This document shows positions 18,565-25,342 of a stretch of 64,000 nucleotides of DNA, piece by piece (position 1 is the stretch's first letter; every line of letters starts with the position of its first letter). This stretch comes from Acidiflorens sp963841945 (lineage in GTDB: Bacteria; Acidobacteriota; Terriglobia; Terriglobales; Acidobacteriaceae), in assembly GCA_963841945.1 (NCBI GenBank), contig CAWJFC010000021.1:186001-250000 (forward strand), written 5' to 3'. The notes under the pieces are model-generated. The model ran no database searches and was not told where the DNA came from. It was given only the letters and a program-made list of their open reading frames with translations. A program made the position numbers and the translations under genes.

Positions 18565-19287
18565 ATGGCTCCCTTTCGCACCTACACTGGCAAAGTGTTG
18601 CGCTCGATTGTGCTCACCGAGGCTACCACGCATCTCGAGCTCGAAGTGACCGAGCCTGGTTTCGGTTTCGTTCCCGGCCAGTGGATCTCCGTGAAGGCCA
18701 ACGATGAAAAAGGAGAAGAAATTACCCGCGCCTACTCCATCGCGTCGCCTCCCGGGAACGGACACATTGCTCTCTGCCTGAACCGCGTCCGCGAAGGCTT
18801 CATGTCGAACCATCTCTGCAGCCTCTCTGAAGGTGCAGAAGTCACGTTCCAGGGCCCATTCGGAAATTTCATCCTTCATCCTCCCATGCGCGACACACTG
18901 TTCATTGCGACGGGTACTGGCATCGCGCCATTCCGCTCCATGCTGCAATGGCTCCTCGCCGATCCTGAGCGTCATGAGGGAAGGGAATTATGGTTGCTCT
19001 TCGGCGCCCGCACCGAAGACGACCTTTACTATCGGGAAGAATTCGATCGGCTGGTGGCAGAGCATAAGAATTTCCATTTCCTCCCGACCCTGAGTCGCGC
19101 AATTCCCGACTGGCCCGGCCTCCGAGGCTATGTCCAAGAGCACGTTCTGCAGATCGTCGGCGAGCGTAGTAAAGAAGACACGCACGCCTATATCTGCGGC
19201 CTGTCCAAGATGGTCAAAGCGAATCGCGACCTGCTGAAAAATCTTGGATGGGATCGCACTTCCATCCGCTACGAGCGTTACGACTGA
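18565..19287 (+). CDS. Ferredoxin-NADP reductase-like flavoprotein
   Basis: 240 residues of the ferredoxin-NADP+ reductase superfamily. The FAD-binding motif is RAYSIASPP (about residue 51), with VPGQW before it. The NAD(P)-binding motif is GTGIAPFRSM (about 113), followed by LLFGARTEDDLYY and YICGLSKMV near the end. It moves electrons between NAD(P)H and a one-electron carrier or oxygenase through FAD. No 2Fe-2S domain is fused and no partner gene is next to it. There is no clear ribosome-binding site before the ATG. Confidence 0.88.
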   Translation: MAPFRTYTGKVLRSIVLTEATTHLELEVTEPGFGFVPGQWISVKANDEKGEEITRAYSIASPPGNGHIALCLNRVREGFMSNHLCSLSEGAEVTFQGPFGNFILHPPMRDTLFIATGTGIAPFRSMLQWLLADPERHEGRELWLLFGARTEDDLYYREEFDRLVAEHKNFHFLPTLSRAIPDWPGLRGYVQEHVLQIVGERSKEDTHAYICGLSKMVKANRDLLKNLGWDRTSIRYERYD

Positions 19288-19449
19288 AGAATTGCTGCAC
19301 GAGACGTTCAATGCGCTCTCCGCTCTCAGGGAACTCTGCGGTTAGAAGTCTTCGCAAGCGTCACGAGTATGAGCACCGGAAAATGCGGCGAGCAAAATTT
19401 CTTACCGTGTGTCCGCGCTAGAATACTCTCAACATCGAGGAGTGCACCT

Positions 19450-20436
19450 GTGTACGTTGCCGACAGCCATCGTTACGACTCCATGCAGTACCGCCGCGCC
19501 GGACGCAGCGGCATTAAACTGCCCGCCATTTCTCTTGGCCTTTGGCACAATTTCGGCGGGGTCGACCATTTCGAAAACGCGCGCGCCATGCTTCGCCGGG
19601 CCTTCGACCTCGGAGTCACTCATTTCGATCTCGCCAACAACTACGGGCCCCCCTATGGCTCAGCCGAAGAGACGTTCGGCCAGATTTTTAAGAAGGATTT
19701 CCGGCCCTATCGTGATGAATTGATTATCTCTACCAAAGCGGGATGGGACATGTGGCCCGGTCCCTACGGCGACTTCGGCTCAAGAAAATATCTTCTGGCG
19801 AGTCTCGATCAAAGCCTCAAGCGGATGGGCCTCGACTACGTCGATATTTTTTATCACCATAGGCCCGACCCTGAGACTCCGATGGAGGAATCGATGGGAG
19901 CGCTCGACACGGCGGTGCGCTCGGGCCGGGCTCTGTATGCCGGCATCTCGGCGTATGACGCCTATCAGACGGCGGAGGCGTTGAGAATTCTTCGCGCGCT
20001 GGGGACACCTTGTCTTATTCATCAACCGAGGTATTCCATGTTGGCGCGGGAGCCGGAGCATGGACTGCTGGAGTTGCTTGAGAAGGAAGGTGCGGGCTGT
20101 ATTGTTTTCAGTCCTTTGGCGCAGGGGTTGCTCTCGGACCGCTATCTGAAGGGGATCCCGGAAGATTCGCGGGCGGCGCGGGACTTCTTTCTTAAGAAGG
20201 CGAGCATCGACGACGCTATGCTGATGAAGATACGGGCTTTGAATGAGATTGCCCGGGGACGGGGACAGACCCTGGCAGAGATGGCGGTGGCGTGGGTGCT
20301 GAGGGACGGGCGGGTGACCAGCGCGCTGGTGGGGACGAGTCGGGTGTCGCAGGTGGACGATAACGTGGCGGCGCTGAAGAACTTACGGTTTTCGGAGGAC
20401 GAGTTGCGGGCGATCGACGGGGCGCTGGCGGGATAG
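19450..20436 (+). CDS. Aldo/keto reductase (YghZ/MgrA-like)
   Basis: The GTG at 19450 is chosen because GAGGAG lies about 9 nt upstream; an earlier ATG at 19369 has no such site. The product has 328 residues. Family signs are FDLANNYGPPYGSAEE (catalytic Asp and Tyr), STKAG (Lys), FYHHRPD (His) and, near the end, ALVGTSRVSQVDDNV for the NADPH phosphate. The closest group I recognise is the L-glyceraldehyde-3-phosphate reductase type. The third codon base changes character inside the gene: mostly C up to about 19.88 kb, mostly G after about 19.9 kb. Confidence 0.92.
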   Translation: MYVADSHRYDSMQYRRAGRSGIKLPAISLGLWHNFGGVDHFENARAMLRRAFDLGVTHFDLANNYGPPYGSAEETFGQIFKKDFRPYRDELIISTKAGWDMWPGPYGDFGSRKYLLASLDQSLKRMGLDYVDIFYHHRPDPETPMEESMGALDTAVRSGRALYAGISAYDAYQTAEALRILRALGTPCLIHQPRYSMLAREPEHGLLELLEKEGAGCIVFSPLAQGLLSDRYLKGIPEDSRAARDFFLKKASIDDAMLMKIRALNEIARGRGQTLAEMAVAWVLRDGRVTSALVGTSRVSQVDDNVAALKNLRFSEDELRAIDGALAG

Positions 20437-20449
20437 GATTGTGTTCCTT

Positions 20450-20518
20450 GTGGAGCATTGCTCCCGAATGCTCCACGTGGAGCAATCATTGACATTTATG
20501 TTAGTATGATTCTGTACT
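20450..20518 (+). promoter_or_regulatory. Palindromic operator and promoter before the BrnA-like gene
   Basis: GTGGAGCATT (20450-20459) and AATGCTCCAC (20467-20476) form a perfect 10-bp inverted repeat with a 7-nt spacer. A third, direct copy GTGGAGCAAT (20477-20486) follows at once. TTGACA at 20489-20494 and TATGAT at 20505-20510 look like promoter boxes, although they are too close to work as one pair. BrnA proteins are ribbon-helix-helix repressors that control their own promoter, so autoregulation is the natural reading. The inverted repeat could also end transcription of the reductase. Confidence 0.5.
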
Positions 20519-20533
20519 TACAACGAGGGTTAT

Positions 20534-20800
20534 ATGAAACATAAGAAGCGGGTTAGCGGCAAAAAGAAGCAGAGCCGGAAAGTTGCGAAACTGGAGGCGG
20601 CGGCGGGTTTGATGAAGGGACAGCGGCGGCGGGCAAAGTATCTGCCATCGGACCTGGAGGGGATGTACAAGCCGGTGAAGAAGCCGGTCACGTTGCGGCT
20701 GGATGCGGACATTTTGTCGTGGTTTCAACGAGATGGACGGGGATACCAGACGCGGATCAACGAGGCTCTGCGGAAGGTAATGGTGGAGGAGCGAGGGTAA
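20534..20800 (+). CDS. brnA: BrnA-family antitoxin without a BrnT partner
   Basis: 88 residues. The N-terminal half is very basic. The C-terminal half, KKPVTLRLDADILSWFQRDG then RGYQTRINEALRK, is the BrnA antitoxin signature with a ribbon-helix-helix fold. In known systems brnT, encoding a ribonuclease toxin, lies just upstream and overlaps or abuts brnA. Here only about 100 nt separate the gene from the aldo/keto reductase, and they are filled by the operator and promoter. No toxin follows either. It is either a solitary antitoxin/repressor or the remains of a module that lost its toxin. Confidence 0.8.
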   Translation: MKHKKRVSGKKKQSRKVAKLEAAAGLMKGQRRRAKYLPSDLEGMYKPVKKPVTLRLDADILSWFQRDGRGYQTRINEALRKVMVEERG

Positions 20801-21347
20801 GGTGATTTGTAATTTGTGATTGGTGATTTGTAATTTAATCTCATCCCGGAGGGATGCTGCGGGCTTGGATGCAGCGGCCTTTTGGCGAATGAAATACGAA
20901 TCTTCAGGCCGAAAATAAAGTTGTTTTTCGGCACGGTGTGAAAGCGGCCGAATCATGGATTTTCGGCCGGTGGGATATTTACTTTCTGGTTATTGCGGTG
21001 CCTCTTTTGATCTTACTTTGACTTATTGGAATGTTGGAGTTAGCTGATAGTCCTTCTTTAATCTTTTAGAATTATGCGGTTATAGCGAAGTGTCTGGAAG
21101 TGAGGGACTTACTCGCTGCTGGTTACTTCGCTTTCCGTCTTTTATGGGGTTTCTGGGGCTGGATTTTGTCAAGTTGACAGGTGTGCGGTCGGGCCTCGAA
21201 ATTGACGTGGCACCTCGGACGCCCGCGAGGTGGGAATCGGCTGGGATGTTTCCATCTGGCCCAATATTTTTCCCGGTGGAGAGTTCCTAGTGGAGTCGAG
21301 AGCCCACTCATTCGCACAAAACGCGAATGCGTGGGGCACCCGGCCTC
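20801..21347. other. Gene-free interval
   Basis: No convincing gene is seen. It opens with a short AT-rich direct repeat (GTGATTTGTAATTTGTGATT, then GGTGATTTGTAATTT) at about 20811-20839. The rest has stop codons in all frames or unconvincing short frames. Confidence 0.5.
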
Positions 21348-21417
21348 CCTCAGCGGCTAAAGCCTTCGTCTTTATTGGCTCTGGACAGCACGACTGAACG
21401 TCGTGCCCTTCCCAAAA
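21348..21417 (+). repeat. Two-hairpin intergenic repeat, copy B
   Basis: CCTCAGCGGCTAAAGCC (21348-21364) is followed by the hairpin GCACGAC (21388-21394) / GTCGTGC (21400-21406) and a tail CCTTCCCAAAAC. The first half matches the copies at 29.05 and 32.97 kb. The hairpin differs in sequence but keeps its position, so base pairing is conserved rather than sequence. Confidence 0.65.
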
Positions 21418-21434
21418 CTATTTGTGAGATCGCC

Positions 21435-21483
21435 GGTTCCTCGGCGGCTGAGGCCGCACCCTTTCAAGGGGCCTCAAGGAACC
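21435..21483. repeat. Nested inverted repeat
   Basis: An outer arm GGTTCCT (21435-21441) pairs with AGGAACC (21477-21483), and an inner arm GAGGCC (21450-21455) pairs with GGCCTC (21470-21475). It lies 25 nt beyond the 3' end of the minus-strand gene at 21508 and could act as its transcription end structure. Confidence 0.45.
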
Positions 21484-21507
21484 TCTGGACAGAGGACCAT
21501 CCTCTCG

Positions 21508-21981
21508 CTACTTGCAATCGACCTTGTTGTCCTGCGCGGCGGCGATTTGCCACTTACCGTTGCGCTTCAGCCAGGTATCGGTCCAGACCTGGCACACTTT
21601 CGCGTCGGGATGCATTGTGTCTTTGCCTATGGCGTGCTCGCTGCCGTAGATGATGGCTACATTTTCGCCGAAGAAGCGGACCTTGGCATCGTCGAGGGCG
21701 CAGCCGTGCGCGGAGCGGGGGCCTTTTTCATCGCGCAGCTCGTCCTCTTTGTTGTAGCGCTCGCCGCGAGTGTTGGTGCCCTGGAAGTCGTCGGCCAACA
21801 AGTCAGAGACAACTCCGTTATTCACGCAAACGCCTTCGGCCCACTTGCGCTCCATGTCGATCATGAAGTTCGCGGTCTTGTCGTCGGCAGCGGCCCAGTG
21901 ACCGGGCTGGGCTTGGGCGGCGGTTATTAGGAGTGCGAGGCAGGTTATGAGGCAGAGCGGGAGTGGGATTCGGCGGGGCAT
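21508..21981 (-). CDS. Exported NTF2/SnoaL-like (DUF4440-type) protein
   Basis: 157 residues with a signal peptide (MPRRIPLPLCLITCLALL...AQAQ). The mature part follows the DUF4440/SnoaL cone-fold pattern: MERKWAEG, LLADDFQGTNTRGE, the strand VAIIYGSEHA and the closing VWTDTWLKRNGKWQIAAAQD. These folds bind small ligands or act as simple enzymes. No catalytic role can be assigned. Four cysteines in the mature chain (CVNN, GCALDD, KVCQ, DCK) may form disulphides in the periplasm. Confidence 0.8.
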   Translation of the reverse strand: MPRRIPLPLCLITCLALLITAAQAQPGHWAAADDKTANFMIDMERKWAEGVCVNNGVVSDLLADDFQGTNTRGERYNKEDELRDEKGPRSAHGCALDDAKVRFFGENVAIIYGSEHAIGKDTMHPDAKVCQVWTDTWLKRNGKWQIAAAQDNKVDCK

Positions 21982-22036
21982 TGGTTCATCGTTCCTCCGG
22001 GAGGCACATTACCACATTGGTGGCGCGGGCGGTCGG

Positions 22037-22082
22037 TGGAAATGGTGCAAAGCAGAGTCAACTTAAAGGGCGGGCCACCCGT
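22037..22082 (+). repeat. 46-nt motif shared with 25630-25674, copy 1
   Basis: GGAAATGGTGCAAAG...CAACTT..AAGGG and CGGGCCACCCG here match GGGAATGGTGCAAAC...CAACTTCAAGGG and CGGCCACCCG at 25630-25674. Both copies lie just upstream of a plus-strand gene. They could be read as the start of a protein (MVQ...), but the second copy is followed by an out-of-place leader, so I treat them as non-coding. Confidence 0.5.
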
Positions 22083-22092
22083 CACATTCATA

Positions 22093-22269
22093 ATGACGTT
22101 TCGCCCCGACCTCTATCGTAAGTGGGCAGAATGGTCGTGGACGGGACGACATATGCCAAGAATGACTGAGCAATGGCTGCAACAGCGGCGCAGTTCTCAA
22201 ATGCTCGGGATACTGTTTATGGCCTTCGCCGTCTGTGCATTCATCGGTTTCCTGTTGTTAATGCGATAG
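22093..22269 (+). CDS. Small membrane-anchored hypothetical protein (cassette gene 1)
   Basis: 58 residues from the ATG at 22093; an in-frame ATG at 22036 would add the shared repeat motif and is less likely. The N-terminal part is basic and Trp-rich (MTFRPDLYRKWAEWSWTG). A single C-terminal membrane helix follows (MLGILFMAFAVCAFIGFLLL). The stop codon is directly followed by copy 1 of the dispersed repeat. No ribosome-binding site is clear. It could be a tail-anchored protein, but no function is proposed. Confidence 0.45.
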   Translation: MTFRPDLYRKWAEWSWTGRHMPRMTEQWLQQRRSSQMLGILFMAFAVCAFIGFLLLMR

Positions 22270-22316
22270 CTGGCGTAACATCCCCATTACAGTCATTGGG
22301 CCGCAGAGGCGGCGAT
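22270..22316 (+). repeat. Cassette-associated repeat, copy 1
   Basis: It starts on the base after the stop of the small gene at 22093. CTGGCGTAACATCCCCATTA is followed by CAGTCATTGGGCCGCAGAGG and CGG. It overlaps the 3' end, including the stop codon, of the minus-strand gene at 22293. Confidence 0.75.
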
Positions 22317-22667
22317 CTTCTCTACGTGAATAGTCTTCTTCGCGCGATCGAATTTGGCTTCCAAGACAACATGCGCGGCAGGAAAGTTGCTAACGGTCTT
22401 AGGGTTTTCGACAATCCAGATTGCTTGATCATCGTCCGCCACGAAGACGGCCCGTTGGGGTTTCCATTCAGGGTGGCCCACCGAAGCACCCCCACGCCAG
22501 CATTTCTGGACGCAGTCGGCATGCCCGGTCTTGGTGTGTTGGGTTCCGCAACTCTCATCGCTGATCCAACCGGTACGCGACGCGGACCTTTGCTGCGCGG
22601 ATACTGATGCGAGCGCAACGAGACAAACGAGGAGCGAGAAAACCAAAGCAATGCGACTCCTGATCAT
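22293..22667 (-). CDS. Exported small protein of unknown function (cassette gene 2, reversed)
   Basis: 124 residues from the ATG at 22667, which opens the signal peptide MIRSRIALVFSLLVCLVALA. The mature part has GWISDESCGTQHTKTGHADC then VQKCW, a Cys/His-rich stretch seen in many small exported Acidobacteria proteins, and later AVFVADDDQAIWIVENPKTV, the pattern of a small beta domain. Three cysteines and two histidines could bind a metal, which is inference. It is the only minus-strand gene in the array and lies between repeat copies 1 and 2. Confidence 0.72.
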   Translation of the reverse strand: MIRSRIALVFSLLVCLVALASVSAQQRSASRTGWISDESCGTQHTKTGHADCVQKCWRGGASVGHPEWKPQRAVFVADDDQAIWIVENPKTVSNFPAAHVVLEAKFDRAKKTIHVEKIAASAAQ

Positions 22668-22740
22668 CCTTTCCGCCTTCGGAGACTCGGTGACAGGGCT
22701 CAATTCTGCCATCGATTAATCGAGTAGCCAACAAACATTC

Positions 22741-22796
22741 CTGTCGTAACATCGCGATATCGCTCATCATGCTTCAAAAAGGCGAAACAAAAGCGC
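22741..22796 (+). repeat. Cassette-associated repeat, copy 2
   Basis: CTGTCGTAACATCGCGATAT, CGCTCATCATGCTTCAA, then AAAGGCGAAACAAAAGCGC. It aligns over 56 nt with copy 4a at 24489-24544. It contains the 10-bp palindrome GCGATATCGC. CGTAAC here has its complement GTTACG about 75 nt further on. Confidence 0.78.
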
Positions 22797-22876
22797 ACGC
22801 TTATGCAAAGGCCTGATTTCAACAGTTACGCTCAGGTCGCCCTGTTAGAATCCCTGTAACGTCGCTGAGGGAGCCA

Positions 22877-23429
22877 ATGGCGCTCGCGAGTTGTTTTGCG
22901 TATCTCTGCACTGCCGTGAGCCTTCTCGTATGCCTCAGTCTCTACGGATTTGCTTCTCCCCAGCAGGGATCAAGGCAAACACCCTGTGTCGTCGAAGACA
23001 TCGATACACCTAGGATGCCCGCCTGCGTCATTCAATCGCATAATGGCGTTCTCTTTATCCCCAGAAAATACTGGATGCACCCTGCGTTCAACCGCTATGG
23101 GCTATCGGCCTTTACCATCGAATCCTTTGGGCGTGTATACATCGACCGCTCTGGGCGTACATCATCCGCAAAGTCGGTTTGATGGACAAGCTCCTGACGA
23201 ATTCCACCAGGGGCTTCCGAGTCAGCCGCGACGAAAGTGGGGCTATGCGGACGCCTCTGGACGAATCGTTGTGCCTGTCAAGTATTCCTGCGCAATTAAT
23301 CTGAGGACATCGGACCTCTCGTCTGCGTTGGCTGTCGCATCGAGCGACAGGGCGAGCACCACACTGCTTGACGGTCACTGGTTCCACGCTGACGCTCGCG
23401 GCCACCTCACTCCCTCAAATGCCCCTTAG
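22877..23429 (+). pseudogene. WG-repeat exported protein, frameshifted (cassette gene 3)
   Basis: The first frame (from 22877) gives a signal peptide MALASCFAYLCTAVSLLVCL, then CVVEDIDTPRMPACVI and GRVYIDRSGRT, and stops at 23182. A second frame from about 23160 continues the same kind of protein: PDEFHQGL, KWGYADASGRIVVPVKYSCA and, near the end, DGHWFHADARGHLTPSNAP, ending at 23429. KWGY-DxSGRIVVP is the WG (beta-hairpin) repeat. Part of the middle, around 23300-23345, fits better in yet another frame. At least two shifts are needed to join the parts. Repeat copy 3 begins 12 nt after the stop. Confidence 0.65.
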
Positions 23430-23441
23430 GTAGCGGCTCAA

Positions 23442-23480
23442 CTGTCGTAACATCCCGATTTCACTCGTAACTGAATGGTC
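23442..23480 (+). repeat. Cassette-associated repeat, copy 3
   Basis: CTGTCGTAACATCCCGATTT then CACTCGTAACTGAATGGTC. The first 20 nt match the consensus best; the second half is diverged. GCTCAAC just upstream (about 23436-23442) fits the attC RYYYAAC form, but no GTTRRRY partner follows before the next gene. Confidence 0.7.
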
Positions 23481-23537
23481 ACAAGTGCAATCGCGCCTGA
23501 TAACAGAGGTCATGTCGTCCACTGGTATAGTCACTAG

Positions 23538-23920
23538 ATGCGATGGTCTGGATTCCTTCTTATTCTCGTCACTTCGTGGTGCCTCGCATCCCCCTGCCCG
23601 AACCCTGCGTGGCGCGAAGCTGTTATTGGCGGCGACACGATTACCGGCTCCGTTTTGCTGCACAATGGCCCCTAAAGTTTGCAGGTGTGCGTCTGTACTT
23701 CCCATCAGGCAAAACCCGGCGGGTCGGGAAAACTGACAAAGACGGCATGTTCACCCTCGCTAAAATGCCGCCCGGGCGTTATCGCCTTCTGGTCCGAGGC
23801 TGGGGGAGCACGACGATCGAACTGAATCCGGAGCTTGACAAGCATTTCATCCAGACTCCTGTTTGGAGCCTGTTGCTCGAAGATCACGAATGTATGAGTG
23901 TCGGAATTTCGATTGGCTGA
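23538..23920 (+). pseudogene. Exported transthyretin/CNA-B-like domain protein, frameshifted (cassette gene 4)
   Basis: The ATG at 23538 opens MRWSGFLLILVTSWCLASPC, a signal peptide with a possible lipobox, then ITGSVLLHNGP and a stop at about 23670. One base out of phase the chain continues LKFAGVRLYFPSGKTRRVGK, TDKDGMFTLAKMPPGRYRLL and VRGWG, the classic carboxypeptidase-regulatory or transthyretin-like beta-sandwich, to the stop at 23920. A single missing C in the CCC run near 23668 would restore one 128-residue protein. Repeat copy 5 starts 8 nt after the stop. Confidence 0.62.
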
Positions 23921-23928
23921 TCTGGCAA

Positions 23929-23990
23929 CTGTTGAAATATCCGGTTCACTCATTGATCCCAGATCAGGCCGATTTTTCTCAATGAGTGAA
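23929..23990 (+). repeat. Cassette-associated repeat, copy 5, with inverted partner
   Basis: CTGTTGAAATATCCGG then TTCACTCATTGATCCC follows the family consensus. The segment TTCACTCATTGA (23945-23956) has a perfect 12-bp inverted partner TCAATGAGTGAA at 23979-23990, so this copy can fold into a strong hairpin with a 22-nt loop. Confidence 0.72.
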
Positions 23991-24038
23991 ATGGCCTGGT
24001 TGCGACAACCAACCCGATGGGAGCCTACAATCGACACA

Positions 24039-24488
24039 ATGAACAGGATCGGTGTTGCGCTCCTTTTTTCAGTTTTTGCAGTTCACGGTGCCGCCGCTCA
24101 GACGAAGCCTTGCTCCAAAACCGAACACCTTAGAGTCGAACAGGAAGCCGTGACTCTTCGCAGTTGGGACGCCTTATACAAGTCGTACCGGAGGTATGGG
24201 CATTGTGACGATGTGGATGCACAAGAGGGCTACAGTGAATCGATTGCCCGTATTCTCGTCGATCACTGGAAAACCCTGCCACGCCTCGCACAGTTGATTG
24301 AGCAAGACAAACCATTCGGCAGATTCGTAGGGCTTGACGCGACGATGAACATGAATGACGTGACGAAGATTAGAGACAATGCGATAGAACGTTGCCCTGC
24401 CGGACTTGCGACGCTCTGCGCCAAATTGAAGAAGGACGCTGACGAAGCCATCGCAGAGGATGCCTCCGTTAAGAATAAAAGTCCTTAA
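24039..24488 (+). CDS. Exported small protein of unknown function (cassette gene 5)
   Basis: 149 residues from the ATG at 24039, which opens the signal peptide MNRIGVALLFSVFAVHGAAAQ. The mature part is helical and has four cysteines (PCSK, HCDD, RCPAG, LCAKL). Recognisable blocks are LRSWDALYKSYRRYGHCDD, EGYSESIARIL and a C-terminal ERCPAGLATLC. I recall similar small proteins scattered in other soil bacteria, but no function is established to my knowledge. The stop codon TAA abuts repeat copy 4a. Confidence 0.72.
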   Translation: MNRIGVALLFSVFAVHGAAAQTKPCSKTEHLRVEQEAVTLRSWDALYKSYRRYGHCDDVDAQEGYSESIARILVDHWKTLPRLAQLIEQDKPFGRFVGLDATMNMNDVTKIRDNAIERCPAGLATLCAKLKKDADEAIAEDASVKNKSP

Positions 24489-24595
24489 CTGTCGAAAAAT
24501 CCCAATTACACTCATTGACCTCCAAGAAGGCGGAACAAAGGCGCTATGTTCTGTAATCTCGATAGCGCTCATTGGCCCTGAAGAGCGTAAAGGGG
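24489..24595 (+). repeat. Cassette-associated repeat, copies 4a and 4b in tandem
   Basis: Copy 4a (24489-24544) reads CTGTCGAAAAATCCCAATTA, CACTCATTGACCTCCAAGAA, GGCGG...GCGC. Copy 4b (24551-24595) reads CTGTAATCTCGATAGCGCTC, then ATTGGCCCTGAAGAGCG. GCGCTAT (24541-24547) and ATAGCGC (24562-24568) form a 7-bp inverted repeat across the junction. Copy 4a begins on the base after the stop of the gene before it. Confidence 0.78.
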
Positions 24596-24613
24596 AAGGT
24601 GCACGTCGCTGAT

Positions 24614-25342
24614 CTAATACGCGGTCAGCTGAACATTGTCGATCCACTCATGAAAGGCGGTTGGATGGGACGCGGTGTCCAGTTGCCATTGCACGCCTAG
24701 TGAGTCGCTCCAGCCTTTCGGAAGCGGCCCCGATGGCTCGGTCATGTTGATGGTATTCACCTGGCCGTCCAGCGTAAGGGAATCGAAATGCATCTGACCC
24801 GATGTGCGGTGAACATTCCACACAATGTGGTGCCAGACGTTCGGAGTGAAATGCTTGCACGCCAGGCTGGTTTGCACCCAATGCCCGGTCTGCTGGTTCC
24901 ACACATCCCAATGACCGCTGACATAGGCACATTGCGAGCCGAACATATATTCCTGTCCGTCGGCAAACTGAAACAGGTCGTATTCCAGGTTTTGTGCGCC
25001 CGAAGAATCGCCATCCAGATACACCCAGAAGTCCCAGGTGAAGCTCGTCGCCCAATCCTGGGCGCCTAACTTATTCCAGAAAAGAACATTGGAATATGGC
25101 TTGTTGGCTGAGACATAAAACTCTGCGCTGGTTCCGTCGCGCGCGGGAGACGACTGGTACTGCGCCTTCCAGTAGGCACTCGCTTCATTTTCTCCACCGG
25201 CGCAGCTCTTGCTTGTGCACGAGCCCCATCCCGAGTCATTGTTGTTGATGTTAGCGAAGACTTTCGTTTCACCTTGCGCTTTCAGCGAAAAACACACGCT
25301 CAGCAGAAGACACGCCAATCCCAATTTCAATCTCAATTTCAC
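24614..25342 (-). CDS. Exported lectin/glucanase-like protein, function unknown
   Basis: 242 residues with a signal peptide (MKLRLKLGLACLLLSVCFSL...AQ). The mature chain has an aromatic-rich beta pattern: FTWDFWVYLDGDSSGAQNLE, GHWDVWNQQTGHW, WHHIVWNVHRTSGQMHFDSL and a C-terminal AFHEWIDNVQLTAY. This resembles concanavalin-A-like lectin or glucanase sandwiches, in which strands of this kind bind sugars, but I see no catalytic pair. The GTG at 25342 sits too close to AAAGGAGA; a TTG two codons on has better spacing, so the true start may be 25336. Confidence 0.72.
   Translation of the reverse strand: MKLRLKLGLACLLLSVCFSLKAQGETKVFANINNNDSGWGSCTSKSCAGGENEASAYWKAQYQSSPARDGTSAEFYVSANKPYSNVLFWNKLGAQDWATSFTWDFWVYLDGDSSGAQNLEYDLFQFADGQEYMFGSQCAYVSGHWDVWNQQTGHWVQTSLACKHFTPNVWHHIVWNVHRTSGQMHFDSLTLDGQVNTINMTEPSGPLPKGWSDSLGVQWQLDTASHPTAFHEWIDNVQLTAY

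Noticed and set aside
19850..20500. Replication origin at the skew switch
   Set aside because: No DnaA-box cluster, dnaA, dnaN or gidA gene was seen nearby; only the compositional change is supported.
23430..23540. Canonical integron attC site
   Set aside because: GCTCAAC fits the RYYYAAC form, but there is no GTT at all before the next gene, so a standard attC cannot be claimed. The array is reported only as cassette-like.
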